Positions 25,244-34,664 of a stretch of DNA of 64,000 nucleotides are shown in pieces; the first letter of the stretch is position 1, and every line of letters starts with the position of its first letter. Made by a program: the position numbers and the translations under genes. The notes below the pieces were generated by a model, which made no database searches, was not told where the DNA came from, and was given only the letters and a program-made list of their open reading frames with translations. The stretch is from 34-65-8 sp964516135 (GTDB taxonomy: Bacteria; Pseudomonadota; Alphaproteobacteria; Sphingomonadales; Sphingomonadaceae): contig CAZEWN010000007.1 of assembly GCA_964516135.1 (NCBI GenBank), forward strand, positions 39,841 through 103,840, written 5' to 3'.

Positions 25244-27691
25244 ATGACGTCGTCGCCTATCCCACCTGAGATCGACGCCTGGTTCGCAGGGCGCGGCTGG
25301 CGCGTGCGACGGCATCAGGCGGCGATGCTCGCGGCCAGCGATGCCGGGCGGCACGCACTGTTGGTCGCGGATACCGGTGCGGGCAAGACGCTGGCGGGTT
25401 TCCTTCCCACGCTGGCGGATTTCTGCCCCAGCCGGGCTGCCATTCCACCTGAAGGCCTCCACACGCTCTACGTCTCCCCGCTGAAGGCACTCGCGCATGA
25501 CGTGCAGCGCAACCTCGTGACCCCGGTCGAAGAGATCGGCCTGCCGATCCGGATCGAAACGCGCAGCGGCGACACCCCGTCTGACCGCAAGCGGCGCCAG
25601 CGTGTAAAGCCGCCGCATGTTCTGCTGACCACGCCCGAATCGCTTTCGCTGCTGCTCAGCTATCCCGACAGCTTTGACATGTTTGCCGGGCTCAAGCGCG
25701 TGGTGATCGACGAGGTCCATGCCTTTGCCACCGGCAAGCGCGGCGATTTGCTGGCGCTCGCGCTGTCGCGGCTCCAGGCGATCGCGCCAGCGATGCAGCG
25801 TGCCGCGCTGTCGGCAACGCTCGCCGATCCCGAGGCTTTCCGTGAATGGCTGGCACCATGGGGAGAGATCGACGCGGTCGCGCTGGTCGAAGGCGAGGCA
25901 GGCGCACCGCCAGAGGTCGAGATACTGCTGCCCGAAGAGGAGCGCGTGCCCTGGGGCGGGCACGCGGGGCGTTGGGCGATACCGCAACTCTACGAGGCTA
26001 TCCGCCGCAATCGCACCACGCTGATCTTCACCAACACGCGGTTTCTCGCCGAATACATCTTCCAGATGCTGTGGGACGTGAACGACGACAACCTGCCCAT
26101 CGGCGTGCACCACGGTAGTTTAAGCAAGGAGGCGCGGCGCAAGGTCGAGGGGGCGATGGCACGCGGCGAGTTGCGCGCGCTTGTTGCCACCGCCAGCCTT
26201 GACCTGGGGGTGGACTGGGGCGACATCGATTGCGTGGTGCAGATGGGCGCGCCAAAGGGTTCATCGCGACTGCTTCAGCGGATCGGGCGCGCCAATCACC
26301 GGCTCGACCAGCCCAGCCGCGCGGTGCTGGTGCCGGGTAACCGCTTTGAATTCCTCGAGGCGACGGCTGCCAAGGATGCGGTCGATCAGGGCCAGCGAGA
26401 TGGCGAGGATTTTCGACCGGGCGGGCTCGACGTGCTGGCGCAGCATGTCATGGCATGCGCCTGCGCCGTGCCGTTTCACGAGGGCGATCTGCTCACCGAA
26501 ATCCGTTCCAGCCTTGCTTATTCCTGGGTGGACGAGGATGCGTGGCAACGCGTTCTGAGCTTCGTCGAGAACGGTGGTTATTCGCTGCGCGCCTACGACC
26601 GGTTCAAGCGGATCGTGCGCGACAAGGGGGGGGTGTGGAGGCTGACCCACCCGGAGCATGCCGCCCGCCACCGCCTGAATGCCGGGATCATCGTCGATTC
26701 GGAGATGCTCACGGTTCGCTTCCGCAACGGGCGCCAACTGGGCAAGGTCGAGGAACGCTTCGCCGCCGGGCTGTCGCCCGCCGACACGTTTTTTTTCGCC
26801 GGCATGAGCCTGGAAGTGGAGCAGGTGAAGGACATGGAGGTGATCGTGCGCGCGGCAAGGACCAGTGCGACGATCCCGAGCTATGGCGGCCAGCGCCTGC
26901 CGCTGACCACGCACCTCGCGGAACGGGTCCGCGCCATGCTGGTAGATCGCGCGGGTTGGGCACGCTTCCCCGATGACGTGCGTGAGTGGCTGGAAGTGCA
27001 GGACTGGCGGAGCCGGATGCCCGGGCCCGGCGAATTGTTGGTGGAGAGCTTCCCCCACGCGAAGAAGCACTACTGCGTCTATTACACGTTCGAAGGCTGG
27101 AACGCGAACCAGAGCCTGGGCATGCTCATTACCCGCCGGATGGACGAGCGTGGCCTTGCCCCTGGCGGCTTTGTTGCCAACGATTACTCGCTCGCGGTCT
27201 GGGCGCTGCGGCCGGTCGCCGATCCCCTGCCATTGCTCTCGCCCGACATCCTGGCGCACGAATTCGTCGAATGGGTGACTGAATCGCACCTGCTGCGCCG
27301 TGCCTTCCGCGAGGTCGCGGTGATCGCTGGATTGGTCGAGCGCCAACACCCCGGCAAGCGCAAGACGGGGAAGCAAGTCACGTTCTCAACCGACCTGATC
27401 TATGACGTGCTGAAGAAGTACGAGCCCGATCATGTCTTGTTGGAGGCCGCCTGGGCCGACGCGCGCACGCGCCTTACCGATGTGGGCAGGCTCGCCGGGT
27501 TGCTGGAGCGCGCGGCGGAGCAGCTCGTCCACGTCGAGTTGGACCGGGTGAGCCCATTGGCGGTGCCGGTGATGACCATGATCGGCCGCGAGGCGATGCC
27601 TCAGGGCGCGCTCGACGATGAACTGCTGCTCGAAGCGGAAGGCCTTGCTGGCGAGGCAATGCGGATTGATCCGCCAATTGAGGATGACTGA
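25244..27691 (+). CDS. Lhr-family DEXH helicase (ligase-associated DNA damage response type)
   Basis: Superfamily-2 3'-5' DNA helicase, 815 residues. Motif I is VADTGAGKTLAG, Ia is YVSPLKAL, motif II is DEVHAF, motif III is LSATLAD, and motif VI is QRIGRANHRLDQPSR. After the RecA domains come the winged-helix and Lhr-specific C-terminal regions. ATG 25244 is preferred over TTG 25232. Relatives are usually grouped with an ATP-dependent ligase, an exonuclease and a phosphoesterase in a DNA-repair operon; none of these is adjacent here. Confidence 0.88.
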   Translation: MTSSPIPPEIDAWFAGRGWRVRRHQAAMLAASDAGRHALLVADTGAGKTLAGFLPTLADFCPSRAAIPPEGLHTLYVSPLKALAHDVQRNLVTPVEEIGLPIRIETRSGDTPSDRKRRQRVKPPHVLLTTPESLSLLLSYPDSFDMFAGLKRVVIDEVHAFATGKRGDLLALALSRLQAIAPAMQRAALSATLADPEAFREWLAPWGEIDAVALVEGEAGAPPEVEILLPEEERVPWGGHAGRWAIPQLYEAIRRNRTTLIFTNTRFLAEYIFQMLWDVNDDNLPIGVHHGSLSKEARRKVEGAMARGELRALVATASLDLGVDWGDIDCVVQMGAPKGSSRLLQRIGRANHRLDQPSRAVLVPGNRFEFLEATAAKDAVDQGQRDGEDFRPGGLDVLAQHVMACACAVPFHEGDLLTEIRSSLAYSWVDEDAWQRVLSFVENGGYSLRAYDRFKRIVRDKGGVWRLTHPEHAARHRLNAGIIVDSEMLTVRFRNGRQLGKVEERFAAGLSPADTFFFAGMSLEVEQVKDMEVIVRAARTSATIPSYGGQRLPLTTHLAERVRAMLVDRAGWARFPDDVREWLEVQDWRSRMPGPGELLVESFPHAKKHYCVYYTFEGWNANQSLGMLITRRMDERGLAPGGFVANDYSLAVWALRPVADPLPLLSPDILAHEFVEWVTESHLLRRAFREVAVIAGLVERQHPGKRKTGKQVTFSTDLIYDVLKKYEPDHVLLEAAWADARTRLTDVGRLAGLLERAAEQLVHVELDRVSPLAVPVMTMIGREAMPQGALDDELLLEAEGLAGEAMRIDPPIEDD

Positions 27692-27704
27692 CTGGCAAAC
27701 AAAA

Positions 27705-27728
27705 AAGGGGCGGATCGCTCCGCCCCTT
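27705..27728 (-). terminator. Intrinsic terminator of the tonB-exbBD operon
   Basis: A 10-bp perfect stem (AAGGGGCGGA / TCCGCCCCTT) with loop TCGC. On the minus strand it is followed by TTTTTTG, a good U-tract, 25 bases after the stop of the second exbD. It also separates this operon from the convergent helicase gene. Confidence 0.85.
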
Positions 27729-27752
27729 CAAATAATGTCCGAATGTCCGGCC

Positions 27753-28187
27753 TTACTTGTCGAACACGCGGTATTTTTCGTTGCCGACGAAACCAAACTT
27801 GGTCACGCCCGAGCCCTTGATGATGTTGAGCACCCGGGCCGAAAGGTCGTAGCTCGCCAGCGCTTCGGGTTCGAACTGCAATTCCGGCTCGACCGCAAAG
27901 GCCTTGCTCGCCTCGAGATTGCGAACCAGTTCGCCATCGTCGATCGCGGTTCCGTTCCACAGGATCTCACCGGCCTGGGTCAGTACGATCTTGTTCTGGA
28001 TCGGATCGATCATGTCCTCCGGCGGAGGGTTGGGGTTGGGCACCGGCAGGTCGATGTCGACCGAGTGCGTGGCAACGGGAATGGTGATGATGAACATGAT
28101 GAGGAGCACGAGCATGACGTCGATCAAAGGCGTCGTGTTCATGTCCATCATCGGGCTGCCATCGTCCTTGCCGCCTGACATTGCCAT
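27753..28187 (-). CDS. exbD: ExbD/TolR family biopolymer transport protein (distal copy)
   Basis: Proton-motive-force component of the TonB system, 144 residues. The short cytoplasmic N-terminus MMDMNTTPLIDVMLVLLIMFII includes the essential membrane aspartate of the family, and a periplasmic domain with a proline-rich start (PVPNPNPPPED) follows. AGGAG lies 9 bases before ATG 28187. It is last in the cluster tonB-exbB-exbD-exbD; two ExbD paralogs may assemble together. Confidence 0.92.
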   Translation of the reverse strand: MAMSGGKDDGSPMMDMNTTPLIDVMLVLLIMFIITIPVATHSVDIDLPVPNPNPPPEDMIDPIQNKIVLTQAGEILWNGTAIDDGELVRNLEASKAFAVEPELQFEPEALASYDLSARVLNIIKGSGVTKFGFVGNEKYRVFDK

Positions 28188-28225
28188 GGTGTGGTACTCC
28201 TAGCGTATCGTATCGCGAGCGGCGC

Positions 28226-28765
28226 TTAGCCGTTCGGGTCGACTGGGGTCGAAATGAAGCCGACGGTGGGGTAGCCGGCCGCCTGCACGTTGTAGATCGT
28301 GCCCGCGACACAGCGCCACGGTGCATCGACGTCACCGCGGATATGGACCTGCGGGATCAGTTCCGGCTGGGCCATGATCGCTTCCGGTCCGCCGGCGCGC
28401 TGAACGATCTGGTCGAGGCGGTTGAATGCCTGATCGTAAAGCTCTTCCGACGTCACTGGCGTGGTGTTGTTGATGTAGACGCGGCACTCGCCTTCGCGAA
28501 TCGCACCGGTGTAGCCAGCGCGCTCCACGGTGCCGGTACGGCCCTGCGCGTCGGTGGTCGTAACGGTAATCAGCAGATTCTCGACCTTGTTGTCCGATTC
28601 GGTCGACACCATGACCGGGACTTCGAGATTTTCGATCTGCTGGATCGCGACCGGGATGGCGATGAGAAAGATGATCAGAAGCACCAGCATCACGTCCACG
28701 AGGGGCGTGGTGTTGATGTCCGACATCGGGGTCTCGCCGCCGCCGCCGCCTGTCGAAATTGCCAT
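28226..28765 (-). CDS. exbD: ExbD/TolR family biopolymer transport protein (proximal copy)
   Basis: Product of 179 residues. The N-terminal SDINTTPLVDVMLVLLIIFLIAI holds the membrane aspartate; a longer periplasmic domain contains NTTPVTSEELYDQAF and the strand PQVHIRGDVDAPW. AGGATA precedes ATG 28765. It is 35 residues longer than the neighbouring copy because of insertions in the periplasmic part, so the pair has diverged and is probably specialised. Confidence 0.92.
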   Translation of the reverse strand: MAISTGGGGGETPMSDINTTPLVDVMLVLLIIFLIAIPVAIQQIENLEVPVMVSTESDNKVENLLITVTTTDAQGRTGTVERAGYTGAIREGECRVYINNTTPVTSEELYDQAFNRLDQIVQRAGGPEAIMAQPELIPQVHIRGDVDAPWRCVAGTIYNVQAAGYPTVGFISTPVDPNG

Positions 28766-28842
28766 TGGCTTATCCTATCCTGAGACTTGTGCTGGGGTGG
28801 CGCGGGCGGCCGCCGTGGGGGCGGCCACCCTGCATCCCATCG

Positions 28843-29634
28843 TCAGGCCTTGGGGGGCACGGTCGTCGACGGACGCGCAGCCGGCGCGGTCGCTGCCGCC
28901 TTGCCCGCCTGTTGCGTCGAAGCTGCCGTCATCACCGCCGGGCGGATCGCGCCCTTCGAGTTGATGTTCGCCAGGATGTCGGTCGAGAAACCGGTCATCA
29001 GCTCGCCGATGCGCTTGTTGCGCGACTGGAGCCAGTTGTAGGCGAGCACCGCGGGCACGGCGACGAGCAGACCGATCGCGGTCATGATCAGTGCCTCACC
29101 CACCGGCCCTGCGACCTTGTCGATCGAGGCCGAACCTTCGATGCCGATGTTGATCAGCGCGCGATAGATGCCGATAACGGTGCCGAGCAGGCCGATGAAC
29201 GGCGCGGTGGCGCCGACCGAGGCGAGGAACGGCAGGCCGCCCGCGAGCTTGGCGTTGATCGAATCCTGCGAACGCTGGAGCGAGCCGACCATCCAGTCGT
29301 GCGCTTCGAGGCTGTCGGTCATCTTGCCGTGCGATTCCTCGGCCGAAAGACCATCGTCGACGAGCTGGCGCCAGGCGCTGTTCTTGTCGAGCTTGTTACG
29401 GCCGTCGTTGAGGGTGCTGGCGCGCCAGAAATCGCTGCGGACCTTCTTGTACTGGTTGAAGATCTTCTGCTGTTCCAACCACTTGGTGATCAGGATGTAG
29501 AACGAGCCGACCGACATGATGACCAGGATGCCGAAGATCGACCAGGCGATGACGCCGCCCTGGTTCATAGCCTCCATGAAGCCGAAGGAGTTCTTGGGCG
29601 CCTCACCGGCGGCTGCGAGAATTTCAGTGATCAT
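28843..29634 (-). CDS. exbB: MotA/TolQ/ExbB proton channel family protein
   Basis: Inner-membrane proton-channel subunit that energises TonB, 263 residues from ATG 29634 (MITEILAAAG), with GAGGAC upstream; the longer frame to 29688 has no ribosome site. The first helix is GVIAWSIFGILVIMSVGSFY. The conserved two-helix core is ASVGATAPFIGLLGTVIGIYRAL and VGEALIMTAIGLLVAVPAVLAYN. The tail is Ala/Pro-rich. It lies between tonB and the two exbD genes on the same strand. Confidence 0.93.
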   Translation of the reverse strand: MITEILAAAGEAPKNSFGFMEAMNQGGVIAWSIFGILVIMSVGSFYILITKWLEQQKIFNQYKKVRSDFWRASTLNDGRNKLDKNSAWRQLVDDGLSAEESHGKMTDSLEAHDWMVGSLQRSQDSINAKLAGGLPFLASVGATAPFIGLLGTVIGIYRALINIGIEGSASIDKVAGPVGEALIMTAIGLLVAVPAVLAYNWLQSRNKRIGELMTGFSTDILANINSKGAIRPAVMTAASTQQAGKAAATAPAARPSTTVPPKA

Positions 29635-29709
29635 TGCGAGTGTCCTCTCAGAGATAGGTAATGCGGTTAACTGGCCCGCTGCCAACAACGGCGCGGCGGC
29701 GGGCGAAAA

Positions 29710-30381
29710 TCATTCCGGAATCTGCCAGCGGACCGAATTGGAATAGCTGCCGGTCGTCGCCTCTCCTTCGCCATCGGTGGCCGCGTTGAAGCGGGCGCGG
29801 CGCTGGATCAGGCTGCAGGTGGCGTCCTTGAGCTCCTGCGGTGCGGAACCACCAGTTACCGAACAGGATTCCACGCGGCCATTGGCGCCAACCGACACCG
29901 AGAACGAAACCGTGCCGGCGTATTCGCGGTTGATCCAGTTGGTGCGATAATCCGCGTCCGTGATCCAGCCGCCCGGGTTGCCACGCGGCGTGGCGCCCTT
30001 GGGCTGCACCCGTGGCGGGGGCGGGGGCGGGGGCGGACCGACCGGAGCCGGCGGCGGCACGCGCAGCACCGGCGGTGCCGGTGGCGGGATCGTCGGCTGG
30101 GTGCGGATCGGCGGTGGGGCCGGTGCAATGTTGATCGGCGGCGGTGGCGCGACCGGCGGAGGCGGAGCAGTTTCCGGTATCTCCTCGGGCGGCGGCGGCA
30201 GCTCTTCTTCGGGCGGCGGCGGTTCCTCGATGTCCACGGTGGTTACCCGCTCAACCACCTTGTTGACCACGTCATAGGCGAGGCCGGTGATGAGCGCGTA
30301 ACCGAGTGCCACATGGACCAGCGCCACGATGATGATCGCGACAACGCGGTTGCCGCTCATCTCTTGGTCAGCGTAAGCCAT
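29710..30381 (-). CDS. tonB: TonB family energy transducer
   Basis: Couples the ExbBD motor to outer-membrane receptors. The product is 223 residues: a single N-terminal membrane helix (VVAIIIVALVHVALGYALI), an acidic then very proline-rich periplasmic linker at about residues 50-130 made of PPPP and EEPPPP runs, and a C-terminal TonB fold with YAGTVSFSVSVGANGRVESC near residue 155-175. It is the first gene of the cluster; ATG 30381 has a poor ribosome site. The likely client in this window is the receptor at 18.2 kb. Confidence 0.92.
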   Translation of the reverse strand: MAYADQEMSGNRVVAIIIVALVHVALGYALITGLAYDVVNKVVERVTTVDIEEPPPPEEELPPPPEEIPETAPPPPVAPPPPINIAPAPPPIRTQPTIPPPAPPVLRVPPPAPVGPPPPPPPPRVQPKGATPRGNPGGWITDADYRTNWINREYAGTVSFSVSVGANGRVESCSVTGGSAPQELKDATCSLIQRRARFNAATDGEGEATTGSYSNSVRWQIPE

Positions 30382-30720
30382 TCAGTTGCATCACTCCATT
30401 GCACAGGCCGGGACGAATCCCGGCAAATTCCCCTTGTGGCAAGGCCCAGCGGCATTGCCAAAAAGAAACGCAAACTGTCCACCCTGTCGAGCCGCCGGAA
30501 ATCGTCGACCCTGGGCAACCGGCGGGCGATATTTCGCCCTGCGCCAGTGCCGCCTGGAAAGATTATTATCACTATGCCCAGGCGGTCCGGTCCTTACCTG
30601 CGATAAAACCCCTTCGCAAACGCTTTATCTGTTAAGCCCGGATTCACGCCATTCCGTAACAACTTGGGCCATGAGCGATGGCGACTTTCCGTCGGCGCGC
30701 GGGCAGACTACGAGGCGTGC
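30382..30720. other. Gene-free region between tonB and a divergent secreted-protein gene
   Basis: 339 bases that must hold both promoters. No credible gene on either strand; the frames that cross it are short and compositionally poor. ATTATCA at 30565-30571 is one half of a Fur-box-like sequence facing tonB, but the other half is not conserved, so iron control is only a possibility. Confidence 0.4.
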
Positions 30721-31572
30721 ATGGTCATCAAAGCAACCCCTTTCGCATTGGCTCTCGCGCTGGCATTTGGCCTTGCCGCGGGCGCCGTCCCGCTCCGCGC
30801 CCAAACCCCGTCGGTCACGCCCGCGCCACTGCCCACCTATGCCGACCTGGTCGACCTGGCCGATCCCGCCGCGGCAGTGATCCATGCGCGGATTCGCAAG
30901 CAGGCGGTGGTCGAGCCCGAGCGCGCGCCCGGCCTCGCCGCCGGACATGTCCGCCTCTATATCGAAGGGGAGACGCTGGCCCTGTTGAGCGGGTCGGCGC
31001 CGATCGGCGAATCGCTGCGTTATCTCGTCGACATGCCACTGGATGCGCGCGGGCGTCCGCCCAAGTTGCGCAAGCGCGAGGTATTGCTTTTTACCCGCCA
31101 GGCCGCGGGCAGGCCGGGCGAGATCGCACTGGTCGGCCCTAACGCGCAACTGGACTGGAGCGCGGAACTCGACGCTCGGTTGCGACCCATCCTGACCGAG
31201 CTTGCCGCACCGGATGCGCCGCCGTCGGTCACGACCGTGCGCGAGGCGTTGTCGGTCGCGGGAAACCTGGCGGGCGAATCGGAAACGCAATTCTTCATCG
31301 GAACGACTGGAGACGGGCCAGTTTCGGTAACCGTCGTTCATCGCCCGAACATGGCCCCGGTCTGGGGGGTGTCGTGGAGCGAAATCGTGGACCAGGCCGC
31401 CCGCCCGCCTGCGCGCGACACACTGGCCTGGTATCGCCTCGCCTGTTTCCTGCCGCCCAATCTTCCACGCGGCGCCAGCCTGTCGAACGAATCTTCGGCG
31501 CGTGCGCGGGCCACGGCGGACTATCGGTTCGTAATGGAGCAGCTTGGCCCCTGCCCGCGCAACCGGCGCTAG
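30721..31572 (+). CDS. Exported hypothetical protein, 283 aa
   Basis: Function not recognised. ATG 30721 begins a clear signal peptide (FALALALAFGLAAGAVPLRAQ). The mature part is predicted soluble in the periplasm. It has repeated strands such as GHVRLYIEGETLALL and TQFFIGTTGDGPVSVTVV, a basic patch GRPPKLRKREV, and two C-terminal cysteines (LACFLPPN and GPCPRNRR) that could pair. An upstream in-frame ATG at 30664 would bury the signal and is rejected. It stands alone, with homoserine dehydrogenase following after 127 bases. Confidence 0.65.
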   Translation: MVIKATPFALALALAFGLAAGAVPLRAQTPSVTPAPLPTYADLVDLADPAAAVIHARIRKQAVVEPERAPGLAAGHVRLYIEGETLALLSGSAPIGESLRYLVDMPLDARGRPPKLRKREVLLFTRQAAGRPGEIALVGPNAQLDWSAELDARLRPILTELAAPDAPPSVTTVREALSVAGNLAGESETQFFIGTTGDGPVSVTVVHRPNMAPVWGVSWSEIVDQAARPPARDTLAWYRLACFLPPNLPRGASLSNESSARARATADYRFVMEQLGPCPRNRR

Positions 31573-31699
31573 GGCGACCGGCGCGGCGTGACGCCGACCG
31601 GAAACGCGTTCTAGACAAGCGCCAAGACAAACTGGTTCCCCAGCGCCGCTGCGGCGGGTTAGGGCGCCTGGATGAAACGTCTATTCTCGATCCCCCATC

Positions 31700-33007
31700 A
31701 TGGCTGAACCGTTGCGGATCGCACTCGCCGGGCTCGGCACGGTGGGCGCCGGGGTCATCCGCCTGCTCGATACCAACGCGGCGATCGTTTCCGCGCGGGC
31801 CGGGCGGCCGATCGAGATCGTGACGGTCAGCGCCCGTAGCCGCGACCGTGATCGTGGGGTCGACATTGGGCGTTACGAATGGGTCGACGACATGACCGCG
31901 CTGGCCGAGCGGCCCGATGTTGATGTGGTCGTCGAACTTGTTGGCGGCGCCGATGGTCCGGCGCTCGCGCTGGCCCGGCGGGCGATCGCCGCCCGCAAGG
32001 GGTTCGTTACGGCCAACAAGGCGATGATCGCGCATCATGGTCTCGAGCTTGCCCGGGCGGCTGAGGCCGCCGGCGCGCCCCTCAAGTTCGAGGCAGCGGT
32101 CGCCGGCGGCATCCCGGTGGTCAAGGGGCTGCGAGAGGGCACGGCCGCGAACGCAATTGAACGCATATACGGCATTCTTAACGGTACCTCGAACTACATC
32201 CTGTCCACGATGGAAGCGACAGGCGCGGATTTTGCCCAGACGCTCGGTGAGGCGCAACGGCTGGGCTATGCCGAAGCTGATCCCACGTTCGATGTCGAAG
32301 GGATCGACGCGGCGCACAAGCTGGCGATCCTCGCAGCGATCGCATTCGGCGCGCGAATGGATTTCGCCGCGGTTGCCTGCGAAGGCATCGCGCGCGTGCG
32401 TGCGGCGGATATCGCGCAAGCCGACCGGCTAGGCTACGTCGTGCGGCTGGTGGGCATGGCGGACTGCGAAAGCGGTGCCGATGGCACGCAGCACCTTCTC
32501 CAGCGCGTGAAGCCCTGCCTGGTGCCAAAGGGCCATCCGCTCGCCCATGTTACCGGCGCCACCAATGCGGTGGTCGCTGAAGGCAATTTTTCAGGTCGGC
32601 TCCTGTTCCAGGGCGCGGGCGCGGGCGACGGGCCGACCGCGAGCGCGGTGGTCGCCGACCTGATCGACATCGCGCGGGGCGAGGCGGGCGCGCCGTTTTC
32701 AGTGCCGGTGGCCGACCTCGCCATCATGGCACCCGCCGCTGGCGGCGAGCGACTGGGCCGCACGTACCTGCGCTTCACCGTGAACGACCGGCCCGGTGTC
32801 CTCGCCGAAATCACGGCTGCGATGCGCGATGCGGGCGTTTCCATCGAAAGCCTGATCCAGGAGGGCCGGGTAGAGGAAGGCGGCGAAGTGCTGGTGGCAA
32901 TGGTCGCGCACGAAGGGCCGGAACGAAATGTCGCCCATGCGCTCGACTTGCTACGCGGTTCTGACAGCCTGACCGCCGCGCCGCTGACGATGCAGATATT
33001 GGCCTGA
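31700..33007 (+). CDS. hom: Homoserine dehydrogenase
   Basis: NAD(P)-dependent reduction of aspartate semialdehyde to homoserine, the branch to threonine and methionine. The product is 435 residues. The Rossmann motif is GLGTVGAGV at residues 11-19, the catalytic region has FEAAVAGGIPVVKGLREG with GILNGTSNYIL, and the family signature YAEADPTFDVEGIDAAHK follows. A C-terminal ACT domain (NDRPGVLAEITAAMRDAGVSIESL) suggests threonine feedback control. The neighbours are unrelated. Confidence 0.95.
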   Translation: MAEPLRIALAGLGTVGAGVIRLLDTNAAIVSARAGRPIEIVTVSARSRDRDRGVDIGRYEWVDDMTALAERPDVDVVVELVGGADGPALALARRAIAARKGFVTANKAMIAHHGLELARAAEAAGAPLKFEAAVAGGIPVVKGLREGTAANAIERIYGILNGTSNYILSTMEATGADFAQTLGEAQRLGYAEADPTFDVEGIDAAHKLAILAAIAFGARMDFAAVACEGIARVRAADIAQADRLGYVVRLVGMADCESGADGTQHLLQRVKPCLVPKGHPLAHVTGATNAVVAEGNFSGRLLFQGAGAGDGPTASAVVADLIDIARGEAGAPFSVPVADLAIMAPAAGGERLGRTYLRFTVNDRPGVLAEITAAMRDAGVSIESLIQEGRVEEGGEVLVAMVAHEGPERNVAHALDLLRGSDSLTAAPLTMQILA

Positions 33008-33012
33008 CCCAG

Positions 33013-33546
33013 TCAATCCGGCGCGGGCGTGCCGGATTGGCCAGCATTCGAGGCCGGAACGCCTTCGTCATTGCCGATCGGCGGCAGCCCGCGCGCGATC
33101 CGGTCGGCGTCGGATCCCGGCGGCGCTTTGGGCAGCGCGGCGAAATCAACCACGATCGCCGGCGGCGGCGGGCATTTTTGCAGCCCGGGAAGGCACAGGC
33201 TGCCGATTGTCGGCTCGCCGCGAAAGATGCCGGGCCCCGCCACATCTGGCGCGCGTGGCGCGTTCTTGTCCATCGTTTCGCGCGCATAGTCGTCGCGGGC
33301 GTCGGCATCGGACCGGATGCGGAACTGATTCTGATCGGGATCGGCGGCGCAGACGACGATTTCGCCTCCCTGCCCTGCGCGGCATCGGGGCCGGGGGCGG
33401 GGCGGCCCGAAGGTTTCTTCGGCTTCGATCAGCGCTTCCTCGGCGCTCACCGTCGGGGCGGGCGTCTCCTGGGCTGCCAGCGGCGCGCACAGCCAGGATC
33501 CGCCAATGACCAGAATCGAGGCAACCCACCGGACCAACCTCGACAT
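33013..33546 (-). CDS. Exported hypothetical protein, 177 aa
   Basis: Function not recognised. ATG 33546 follows GGGAGC and starts a signal peptide (WVASILVIGGSWLCAPLAAQ). The mature part is short and polar, with four cysteines in PRCRAG, VVCAAD, SLCLPG and QKCPPPP, and a low-complexity Pro/Gly/Asp-rich C-terminus. The pattern suggests a small periplasmic protein with disulfides, a type often seen in sphingomonads. It is convergent with hom (5-base gap) and divergent from glpX. Confidence 0.65.
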   Translation of the reverse strand: MSRLVRWVASILVIGGSWLCAPLAAQETPAPTVSAEEALIEAEETFGPPRPRPRCRAGQGGEIVVCAADPDQNQFRIRSDADARDDYARETMDKNAPRAPDVAGPGIFRGEPTIGSLCLPGLQKCPPPPAIVVDFAALPKAPPGSDADRIARGLPPIGNDEGVPASNAGQSGTPAPD

Positions 33547-33600
33547 TGCCAAGCTCCCTGTTAAAGCGCGGCCAAGCTGACCAGAGGGGCTGAATCCGAA

Positions 33601-34578
33601 ATGAACAAGCCGAGCAAATCCAACGTCCTTGACCGCGTGCTGGTGCTCGAGATGGTCCGCGTGACCGAAGCTGCCGCGATTGCCGCCTCCGGGCTGATCG
33701 GTCGCGGCGACGAAAAGGCGGCCGATGCCGCAGCGGTGGAAGCGATGCGCCGCGCCTTCGACGAACTGTACATGGACGGCACCGTCGTGATCGGCGAAGG
33801 TGAACGCGACGAGGCGCCGATGCTGTACATCGGCGAAAAAGTGGGCGGCGCGCAGGGTACGGGCCCGCGTATCGACATTGCGCTGGACCCGCTCGAAGGG
33901 ACCACGATCACCGCCAAGGCCGGACCCAATGCGCTCGCGGTGCTGGCGGCTGCCGAAGCAGGCTGCTTGCTCAATGCGCCTGATACCTACATGGACAAGC
34001 TCGCCATCGGGCCAGGCTATCCGGAGGGCATAATCAGCCTGGAAAAATCGGTCAGCGAAAATGTCCGCGCGGTCGCCGCTGCCAAGGGCGTCGAGCCGAA
34101 GGACGTGATCGTCTGCGTGCTCGATCGCCCGCGCCATGCCGAGATCATCGCCGAACTGCGCGCCCTGGGCTGCGGCGTGGTGCTGATCGGGGATGGTGAC
34201 GTGGCAGGCGTGATCGCGACCACCGATCCCGACACCACGATCGACATGTACATGGGCCAGGGCGGCGCGCCCGAGGGCGTGCTCGCGGCGGCCGCGCTGC
34301 GCTGCGTCGGGGGGCAATTCAACGGGCGGCTGGTGTTCCGCAACGAGGATGAAAAGGCGCGCGCGCGCCGCTGCGGCATCACCGATTTCGACCGCATCTA
34401 CCTGCTGGAGGATCTGGCGCGGGGCGACTGCATCTTTGCCGCTACCGGGGTCACGCCGGGTTCGCTGCTCGACGGGGTCAAGCGCCTGCGCGGCGGCGTC
34501 ATGACGACCGAAAGCGTGGTAATGCGGGCCAGCAGCGGCACGGTGCGTTGGATCAAGGGCGAACACCGCACGGGCTGA
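33601..34578 (+). CDS. glpX: Class II fructose-1,6-bisphosphatase
   Basis: Metal-dependent gluconeogenic phosphatase of the GlpX family, 325 residues. Family marks include the acidic GEGERDEAPMLYIGE, the phosphatase-fold motif DPLEGTT, and GPGYPEGII. The N-terminus LEMVRVTEAAAIAAS is diagnostic for GlpX. It starts 54 bases from the divergent exported-protein gene. AGAGGGG lies about 18 bases before ATG 33601, a wide spacing. Confidence 0.95.
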   Translation: MNKPSKSNVLDRVLVLEMVRVTEAAAIAASGLIGRGDEKAADAAAVEAMRRAFDELYMDGTVVIGEGERDEAPMLYIGEKVGGAQGTGPRIDIALDPLEGTTITAKAGPNALAVLAAAEAGCLLNAPDTYMDKLAIGPGYPEGIISLEKSVSENVRAVAAAKGVEPKDVIVCVLDRPRHAEIIAELRALGCGVVLIGDGDVAGVIATTDPDTTIDMYMGQGGAPEGVLAAAALRCVGGQFNGRLVFRNEDEKARARRCGITDFDRIYLLEDLARGDCIFAATGVTPGSLLDGVKRLRGGVMTTESVVMRASSGTVRWIKGEHRTG

Positions 34579-34664
34579 CGCGGGAAAAGCCGGTCCGCCC
34601 CGTTGCAATCGCGTGACAGCGCCCTAGAGCCGGTGGCGCATCCAGCCACGGGGATTCGCGCATC

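Noticed and set aside
30565..30571. Fur box controlling tonB
   Set aside because: Only one half-site (ATTATCA) is present. The second half is not conserved enough to call a site.
31295..32419. 374-codon minus-strand frame opposite hom
   Set aside because: Antisense to the exported-protein gene and homoserine dehydrogenase. It has no motifs, and its composition is that of a reversed high-GC gene.
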